Below, piece after piece: positions 7,386-11,961 of a DNA stretch of 11,961 bases. The notes beneath the pieces are model-generated. The model was not told where the DNA came from and did no database searches. It saw only the letters and a list, made by a program, of their open reading frames with translations. Numbering within the stretch: the stretch's first letter is position 1; every line of letters starts with the position of its first letter. Source of the DNA: JBFMFH01 sp040752275 (GTDB taxonomy: Bacteria > Acidobacteriota > Vicinamibacteria > Vicinamibacterales > JAKQTR01); the NCBI GenBank assembly GCA_040752275.1, contig JBFMFH010000071.1, forward strand, positions 1 through 11,961, in the 5' to 3' direction. The translations under genes were made by a program, and so were the position numbers.

Positions 7386-7410
7386 ATATCGGACTAACAT
7401 AGTCCTATAT
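7386..7410. promoter_or_regulatory. IscR/Rrf2-type operator of the suf operon
   Basis: A 25-base near-perfect palindrome: ATAT at both ends, inner half-sites GGACTA and TAGTCC, core GACT-N5-AGTC. Apart from the central base, only two mirrored position pairs (four bases) fail to match. This is the arrangement known for type 1 IscR sites and related Rrf2-family regulators that sense Fe-S cluster status. It overlaps the predicted -10 box and start site of the suf promoter, the expected place for repression. No Rrf2 regulator gene lies in the window. The family assignment rests on motif shape and context. Confidence 0.75.
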
Positions 7411-7436
7411 TACTCAAATCCTTTGGACGGAGTCAA
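7407..7436 (-). promoter_or_regulatory. Predicted suf operon promoter
   Basis: On the minus strand: -35 TTGACT (7436-7431, five of six consensus bases), an 18-base spacer, and -10 TAATAT (7412-7407, four of six). Transcription would start near 7400, inside the operator palindrome, giving a leader of about 43 bases before the sufB ATG. On the plus strand TATATT (7406-7411) could act as a -10 for the exporter operon, but no good -35 accompanies it. Confidence 0.5.
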
Positions 7437-7463
7437 TTGAAGATAGGTAGAATCAGGAGGCAC

Positions 7464-8693
7464 ATGGCGTCCCACAGAGCGTCTTTGAGTGAACTGAAGA
7501 TCGACGAGGGTGCCCGCTATGCGGGCAAGGGCCGGGTTGGGGTCTGGGTCGGGGTGTTCGTCGTCACGGCGGCCCTGGCTGCCACCACCTGGTACTGGTT
7601 CGGCCGCCCTCCGGCCCTTCCGGTCACGGTGGCGACGGTGGCCGAGGCCGGTGCGCAGGCATCCGCAGGCCAGCCTGCGGTGCTGAACGCGTCCGGCTAT
7701 GTGACGGCTCGCCGGCGGGCGACGGTGTCCTCGAAGATGACGGGGAAGATCGTCGACGTCCGCGTCGAAGAGGGCATGGCAGTGACGAAAGGCCAGGTGC
7801 TCGCCCGTCTCGACGACGCGACTTGGCGCCGCTACTTGGAGTTGAGCGACGCCGAGCTGGCGGCCGCCCGGCGGACGGCCGACGAGACGGAGGTCCGGCT
7901 GCGTGAGGCGGCCCTCTCGCTGGCTCGCGCGCAGTCGCTGGTGAAGGACGGCATTGCGGGCCAGGCCGATCTCGATCGCGCGCAGGCCGACCACGACGCG
8001 CTCGTGGCCCGCCTCGCACTGGTGCGGGAGCAGGTGTCCGTCGCGGAGAGGCAGGTTGCGCTTCGCCGAACCGAGCTCGAAGATACGGTGATTCGGGCGC
8101 CGTTCTCGGGCGTGGCCATCTCGAAGGACGCGCAGCCGGGAGAGATGGTGTCGCCGGTCTCGGCTGGCGGCGGCTTCACACGCACCGGCATCTGCACGAT
8201 CGTGGACATGTCGTCGCTCGAGATCGAAGTGGATGTGAACGAGAGCTATATCAACCGTGTCACGGACGAACAGCGTGTCGAGGCCACACTCGATGCCTAC
8301 CCGGACTGGAAGATCCCGGCGCGCGTCATCACGACAGTGCCGACGGCCGATCGGCAGCGGGCCACGGTGCTGGTCCGGATTGCCTTCGACCGGCTGGACC
8401 CGCGGATCCTGCCGGACATGGGCGTGAAGGTCGCCTTCCTCGGTGCGCCCGCTCCCGAGCCGTCCCCGACAAGCGGGCCGGTGCTGCTGGTGCCGCGCGC
8501 GTCGGTCCGCTCCGACGCCGGGCAGGACATCGTCTTCGTGGTTGTGGACGGCAAGGCGGAGCGTCGGGCCGTGCGCCTCGGCGGTATGCGGAGCGACGCC
8601 GTCGAAGTGCTCTCCGGCCTCACGGCCGGCGAGCGCGTCGTCGTCGACGGTCCGGCGGATCTCGCCGATCGCCGGAGCGTGGTGGTCAAGTGA
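7464..8693 (+). CDS. ABC exporter periplasmic adaptor (HlyD/MacA-like membrane-fusion protein)
   Basis: A 409-residue adaptor that would link the inner-membrane ABC exporter to an outer-membrane channel. It has a short cytoplasmic N-terminus, one membrane anchor (about 26-46, VGVWVGVFVVTAALAATTWYW), and a first lipoyl half-motif GYVTARRRATVSSKMTGKIVDVRVEEGMAVTKGQ (79-111; G108-Q111 region). An alpha-helical coiled-coil hairpin (about 120-205) is rich in Ala, Leu, Arg and Glu. The second lipoyl half is DTVIRAPFSGVAISKDAQPGEMV (207-229). A beta-barrel domain (VDMSSLEIEVDVNESYI) and a C-terminal membrane-proximal domain follow. No lipobox cysteine is seen, so it is anchored by the helix. The ATG at 7464 is chosen for its AGGAGG site, although the spacing of three bases is short; a TTG at 7437 is a weaker alternative. 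It is the first gene of a four-gene operon, divergent from suf. Confidence 0.9.
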   Translation: MASHRASLSELKIDEGARYAGKGRVGVWVGVFVVTAALAATTWYWFGRPPALPVTVATVAEAGAQASAGQPAVLNASGYVTARRRATVSSKMTGKIVDVRVEEGMAVTKGQVLARLDDATWRRYLELSDAELAAARRTADETEVRLREAALSLARAQSLVKDGIAGQADLDRAQADHDALVARLALVREQVSVAERQVALRRTELEDTVIRAPFSGVAISKDAQPGEMVSPVSAGGGFTRTGICTIVDMSSLEIEVDVNESYINRVTDEQRVEATLDAYPDWKIPARVITTVPTADRQRATVLVRIAFDRLDPRILPDMGVKVAFLGAPAPEPSPTSGPVLLVPRASVRSDAGQDIVFVVVDGKAERRAVRLGGMRSDAVEVLSGLTAGERVVVDGPADLADRRSVVVK

Positions 8694-8712
8694 GCCGGAA
8701 GGATCCCAAGAG

Positions 8713-9417
8713 ATGAGCGATTCCGCGATGAACGGCAGACTGGTCGAGGTGCGCGACCTCCACAAGGTCTTCCACCGGGGTTCCGAGCGCATCGACGTGC
8801 TGCAGGGGCTGGACCTCGACATTCCAGCCGGTGACTTCCTGGCGCTGATGGGGCCATCGGGCTCCGGCAAGTCAACGCTGCTCAATCTGATCGGCGGGTT
8901 GGACGTGCCGACGCAGGGCCAGGTGTCGGTCGGAGGCGAGCGCATCGATCGGATGTCCGGAGGCGCGCTGGCGGCCTGGCGTGCCAGGCACGTCGGATTC
9001 GTCTTTCAGCTCTACAACCTCATCCCGGTGCTGACGGCCGAGCGCAACGTCGAGCTCCCGCTGCTGCTGACGCGACTGTCGCGTTCCCAGCGCAGGCGCC
9101 ACGTCGCGACGGCGCTCGACGTCGTCGGCCTGGGTGACCGCGCCAAGCACTACCCGCGCCAGCTGTCGGGCGGGCAGGAGCAGCGGGTGGGCATCGCACG
9201 CGCGATCGTGACGGACCCGACGCTGCTGCTGTGCGACGAGCCGACCGGTGACCTCGATCGCAAGTCCGGCGACGAGATCTTGAACTTGCTGCAGGCGCTG
9301 AACCGCGAGCACGGCAAGACCATCATCATGGTGACGCACGATCCCCACGCGGCGGCGCGGGCCACGCGCACGCTCTACCTGGACAAGGGCGTGCTGGTGA
9401 GGGAGCCGGTGCTATGA
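8713..9417 (+). CDS. MacB/LolD-type ABC exporter ATP-binding protein
   Basis: A 234-residue nucleotide-binding subunit that energises the two permeases encoded next to it. Walker A is GPSGSGKST (47-55), the Q-loop is VFQLYNLIPVLTAERNVELPLLL (Q99), the signature is LSGGQEQRVGIARAI (151-165), Walker B is LLLCDEPTGDLD (171-182, catalytic E176), and the switch histidine is H209 in MVTHD. The NLIPVLTAERNVELPL stretch after the Q-loop and the PTGDLD sequence are typical of the MacB/LolD/FtsE branch, whose members act mechanically on periplasmic substrates. The ATG at 8713 follows the adaptor stop by 19 bases with GGAAGG upstream; ATG 8728 is an alternative. Its stop overlaps the next start as ATGA, which couples translation. 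Confidence 0.95.
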   Translation: MSDSAMNGRLVEVRDLHKVFHRGSERIDVLQGLDLDIPAGDFLALMGPSGSGKSTLLNLIGGLDVPTQGQVSVGGERIDRMSGGALAAWRARHVGFVFQLYNLIPVLTAERNVELPLLLTRLSRSQRRRHVATALDVVGLGDRAKHYPRQLSGGQEQRVGIARAIVTDPTLLLCDEPTGDLDRKSGDEILNLLQALNREHGKTIIMVTHDPHAAARATRTLYLDKGVLVREPVL

Positions 9418-10568
9418 AGTACCTCCCGCTGGTCTGGCGCAGCCTGCTCCGGCGCAAGACGCGGACGCTCTTCACTACGTTGTCGATTGTCGTGGCCTTC
9501 ACGCTCTTCGGCGTGCTGTCGGCGCTCAACACGGCCTTCTCGGTCGGCGTCGAGCTGGCCGGAGCGGACCGGCTGATCATCACGCACAAGGTCTCCCTGA
9601 TTCAGCTGCTGCCCGAGAGCTACAAGGGCCGTCTCGAGGCCACCGAGGGCGTCGTCGATGTGCTGCACCAGACGTGGTTCGGCGGCATCTACCAGCGACC
9701 GAGCAACTTCTTCATGCAGTGTCCGGTCGAGCCCGGGCAGCTTCTCAAGGTGTACCCGGAGTATCTGCTGCCCGACGACCAGAAGAAGACCTGGCTGAGC
9801 GATCGAACCTGCGCAATCGTGGGCCGCCAAACCGCCGACCGGTACGGCTTCAAGGTCGGCGACCGCATTCCCATCCAGGCGACCATCTGGCGGAAGCGGG
9901 ACGGTAGCGCGTCGTGGGAGTTCAACGTCTGCGGCATCTTCGACGCCGCGCGCCAGGGTGTCGACACCACCCCGCTGTTCTTCAACTACGACTACTTCGA
10001 CGAGGCTCGCCAGTTCGGCCAGGGGTTCGTTGGGTGGTACGTCATCCGCATCAGTGACCCGGAGCAGGCCGCGAACGTCGCGAAACGGATCGACGAGATG
10101 TTCGCGAACTCCTCGGCTGAGACGAAGACGACCACCGAAAAGGCATTCCTCCAGGCGTTCGCCGGACAGATCGGCGACATCGGCGCGATCATCCGGGCGA
10201 TTGTGACGGCCGTGTTCTTCACCATCCTGCTGGTGGCGGCCAATACGATGGGCCAATCGGTGCGGGAACGCACGAGCGAACTGGCGGTGCTGAAGACCCT
10301 TGGCTACTCCGACAACCTGGTGCTGGCCCTGGTGATTCTCGAGTCCTGCGCGGTCGCCGTCCTTGGCGGTGCGGTGGGCCTCGGTCTCGCCTGGCTCATC
10401 GTCCAGGGTGGCGATCCCACAAGCGGGCTGCTGCCGGCCTTCTTCCTGCCGGGGCGCGATCTCGTCCTCGGTGCTGCCATCGCGGTGGCGCTCGGGCTGG
10501 TCGCCGGTCTGCTGCCAGCCATCCAGGCGATGCGCCTGCGCATCGTCGATGCCCTGAGGAGGACGTGA
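9414..10568 (+). CDS. ABC exporter permease 1 (FtsX/MacB type)
   Basis: A 384-residue inner-membrane permease with four membrane helices: TM1 about 18-42 (LFTTLSIVVAFTLFGVLSAL), then TM2 about 256-278, TM3 about 302-330 and TM4 about 349-370. Between TM1 and TM2 is a large periplasmic domain of the MacB_PCD type. The cytoplasmic loop RERTSELAVLKTLGYSD (284-300) and the ending QAMRLRIVDALRRT are hallmark FtsX-domain sequences. The start ATG overlaps the ATPase stop by four bases (ATGA). Unlike MacB, the ATPase is not fused to the permease. It probably pairs with the next gene product as a heterodimer, since both are encoded together with a single ATPase. Confidence 0.93.
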   Translation: MKYLPLVWRSLLRRKTRTLFTTLSIVVAFTLFGVLSALNTAFSVGVELAGADRLIITHKVSLIQLLPESYKGRLEATEGVVDVLHQTWFGGIYQRPSNFFMQCPVEPGQLLKVYPEYLLPDDQKKTWLSDRTCAIVGRQTADRYGFKVGDRIPIQATIWRKRDGSASWEFNVCGIFDAARQGVDTTPLFFNYDYFDEARQFGQGFVGWYVIRISDPEQAANVAKRIDEMFANSSAETKTTTEKAFLQAFAGQIGDIGAIIRAIVTAVFFTILLVAANTMGQSVRERTSELAVLKTLGYSDNLVLALVILESCAVAVLGGAVGLGLAWLIVQGGDPTSGLLPAFFLPGRDLVLGAAIAVALGLVAGLLPAIQAMRLRIVDALRRT

Positions 10569-10570
10569 CG

Positions 10571-11770
10571 ATGACCAGCCCGGTCGCCTGGATCACCCAG
10601 GCCGGCGCCGTGACCCTCATGAACCTCCGTACGGTGCCTCAGCGCCTCGCATCGTCGATTGTCGCCATCGTCGGCATCGCGGGAGTCGTGGGGGTGTTCG
10701 TCGGTGTCCTTTCGATTGCCGAGGGGTTCCGAAAGACCATGGAGACCACCGGGTCTCCGGACACCGCGATCGTCATGCGGGCCGGGGCGGACAGCGAGAT
10801 GGTCAGCATCCTCACGCGTGACGACGAGCGGATCATCGAGGATGCCCCAGGTGTGCTGCGCACGGACGCGGGGCCGATGGTGTCGGCCGAGCTGTTCGTC
10901 ATTGTCGATCTGCCGAAGAAGAGCAACAACCTCACGGCCAATATCCCGATACGCGGTGTCGGTGAGCGCGCCTTCGCCATCCGACAGAACATCCGCATCG
11001 TCGAAGGCCGGATGTACGAGCCCGGCCGAACCGAACTCGTGGCCGGACGCGGAGCCGCGTCCCAGTTCGGTGGCGTGGAGGTAGGGAAGACGCTGAAGTT
11101 CGGTCGGAACACCTGGACGGTCGTCGGGGTCTTCGATGCCGGCGGGACGTTCTCGGACTCGGAGCTGTGGTGTGACGTGGCGGTCCTGGGACCCCTGTAC
11201 CAGCGTGGCACGACCTACCAGACGGCCTACGTCAAGCTCGAGACCCCTGGAGCGTTCACGACGTTCAAGGATGCCCTGACGACCGATCCGCGAGCGAACC
11301 TGAAGGTCGTGCGGGAAACGGAGTACTTTGCCGAGCAGTCGCGGACGATCACGACGATGATCTCGACCATCGGCGGCTTCATCGCCATCCTGATGGGGTT
11401 CGGGGCCGTGTTCGGCGCCGTGAACACGATGTACACGGCGGTGGCGGCGCGCACGCGCGAGATTGCGACGCTGCGCGCACTCGGATTCGGCGGCGGTCCG
11501 GTCGTCGTGTCGGTGCTGGCCGAGTCGCTGGTGCTGGCGCTCATTGGAGGCGTGATCGGCGGGACGCTGGCGTACGGCGGATTCAACGGGTACCAGACGT
11601 CGACCATCAACTGGCAGACCTTCAGCCAGGTCGCGTTCGCGTTTGCGGTGACACCGCAACTCATCGTGTCCGGCGTCGCCTATTCGCTGGCGATGGGACT
11701 CGTGGGCGGATTGCTGCCCGCGTGGCGCGCCGCCCGGCTGCCGATCGTCACGGCGCTGAGGGAGCTGTAG
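10571..11770 (+). CDS. ABC exporter permease 2 (FtsX/MacB type)
   Basis: A 399-residue second permease with the same plan as its neighbour: TM1 about 28-50 (SIVAIVGIAGVVGVFVGVLSIA), a periplasmic MacB_PCD-like domain of roughly 210 residues, TM2 about 264-290, the loop RTREIATLRALGFGG (294-308), TM3 about 309-337, TM4 about 362-384, and the ending RAARLPIVTALREL. The sequence is clearly different from permease 1, so this is an old duplication rather than a recent repeat. The ATG at 10571 is preferred because AGGAGG (10557-10562) lies eight bases upstream. A GTG at 10565 overlapping the previous stop is only two bases from that site. It is the last gene of the operon, followed by the inverted and tandem repeat block. 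Confidence 0.93.
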   Translation: MTSPVAWITQAGAVTLMNLRTVPQRLASSIVAIVGIAGVVGVFVGVLSIAEGFRKTMETTGSPDTAIVMRAGADSEMVSILTRDDERIIEDAPGVLRTDAGPMVSAELFVIVDLPKKSNNLTANIPIRGVGERAFAIRQNIRIVEGRMYEPGRTELVAGRGAASQFGGVEVGKTLKFGRNTWTVVGVFDAGGTFSDSELWCDVAVLGPLYQRGTTYQTAYVKLETPGAFTTFKDALTTDPRANLKVVRETEYFAEQSRTITTMISTIGGFIAILMGFGAVFGAVNTMYTAVAARTREIATLRALGFGGGPVVVSVLAESLVLALIGGVIGGTLAYGGFNGYQTSTINWQTFSQVAFAFAVTPQLIVSGVAYSLAMGLVGGLLPAWRAARLPIVTALREL

Positions 11771-11776
11771 AGCACC

Positions 11777-11836
11777 CCCGCTCTACTCCGGGAGTGGACC
11801 CGGAGTGGAGCCGGAGTGGACCCGGAGTAGAGCGGG
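11777..11836 (+). terminator. Perfect 15-bp inverted repeat after exporter operon
   Basis: CCCGCTCTACTCCGG (11777-11791) is the exact reverse complement of CCGGAGTAGAGCGGG (11822-11836), with a 30-base loop made of the 11-bp tandem units. It begins six bases after the permease stop codon. Stem strength and position suit transcript ending or 3'-end protection. Only AGTAGTT follows, not a T-run, so intrinsic termination is not proven. Confidence 0.55.
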
Positions 11837-11843
11837 AGTAGTT
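11789..11843. repeat. Five 11-bp tandem units (CCGGAGTGGAC-type)
   Basis: Units are CGGGAGTGGAC, CCGGAGTGGAG, CCGGAGTGGAC, CCGGAGTAGAG and CGGGAGTAGTT, at 11789, 11800, 11811, 11822 and 11833. The 11-base period is exact. Units 2 and 3 differ at one position. A related piece, GCGGAGTAGTT followed by GGACCCGGA, reappears at 11942-11961, so the array or its family continues past the window edge. Confidence 0.8.
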
Positions 11844-11961
11844 CCCCACCCGGCTGCGCCGGACCCGCATCGCGATGAAACGAGGTAAAGTGACGGCCGA
11901 GGCTGGACCAGAGGTCGGTTGTTCTATGGTGCTGAGAGCCCGCGGAGTAGTTGGACCCGGA
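11844..11961. other. Non-coding right edge
   Basis: No gene is supported. A small hairpin CCGGC-TGC-GCCGG lies at 11850-11862. The last 20 bases resume the tandem-repeat word. No clear promoter or ribosome site with a following open frame was found before the window ends. Confidence 0.4.

Noticed and set aside
7423..7453. Plus-strand promoter TTGGAC - 19 bases - TAGAAT for the exporter
   Set aside because: The spacer is long and the start site would fall on or after the AGGAGG ribosome site, leaving no usable leader.
7410..8945. 511-residue minus-strand open frame opposite the adaptor gene
   Set aside because: Antisense shadow of the membrane-fusion protein gene, which has clear lipoyl and coiled-coil features on the plus strand.
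8713..11770. FtsEX cell-division or LolCDE lipoprotein system
   Set aside because: The ATPase-permease family is shared, but the operon begins with an HlyD/MacA-type adaptor and has two MacB-like permeases, which fits a tripartite exporter better.
11789..11961. CRISPR array at the right edge
   Set aside because: The 11-bp units are directly adjacent with no unique spacers, too short for CRISPR repeats, and no cas gene is present.

Overview
The window is high-GC DNA with dense genes, strong Shine-Dalgarno sites and GC-rich third codon positions. It looks like a chromosomal segment of a free-living bacterium. The suf gene set, the MacAB-like exporter and the style of the intergenic repeats suggest an acidobacterial (Vicinamibacteria-like) genome. 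That placement is a weak guess from memory, not a database result. There is no sign of phage, plasmid, transposase, tRNA, rRNA or CRISPR.

Layout. Bases 1-389 are non-coding and hold several repeat-like structures. Next comes a TerC-family membrane protein (390-1127, +), which overlaps by 10 bp at its 3' end with a convergent gene for a DUF2207 membrane protein (1118-2842, -). The latter has its own recognisable promoter. A non-coding stretch with a perfect 12-bp inverted repeat follows, marking the end of the SUF iron-sulfur cluster operon. That operon runs leftwards as sufB (7357-5909), sufC (5710-4955), sufD (4874-3468) and a sufT-like DUF59/MIP18 gene (3464-3138). sufB and sufC are separated by a 198-bp spacer containing a repeat element, an ungapped relative of which (64 of 80 bases identical by hand count) lies upstream of the TerC gene.

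Between sufB and the divergent exporter operon is a 25-bp near-perfect palindrome (7386-7410) with a GACT-N5-AGTC core flanked by ATAT ends. This is the layout of an IscR/Rrf2-type operator, and it overlaps the predicted -10 box of the suf promoter. The regulator gene is not in the window. Rightwards runs a tightly coupled four-gene ABC exporter operon of the MacAB/DevBCA type: membrane-fusion protein (7464-8693), ATPase (8713-9417) and two different FtsX/MacB-type permeases (9414-10568 and 10571-11770). The substrate is unknown and no TolC-like outer-membrane partner is present. After the last stop codon come five 11-bp tandem units embedded in a perfect 15-bp inverted repeat, with part of the repeat reappearing at the window edge.

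How they work together. SufBCD is the Fe-S cluster scaffold/ATPase complex, and the SufT-like protein probably helps cluster maturation or transfer. The cysteine desulfurase (SufS) and sulfur carrier (SufU/SufE) must be encoded elsewhere. The exporter shares the upstream region with suf, so common control by Fe-S status is possible but unproven. All genes belong to known families. The most unusual content is the intergenic repeat architecture and the suf operator.
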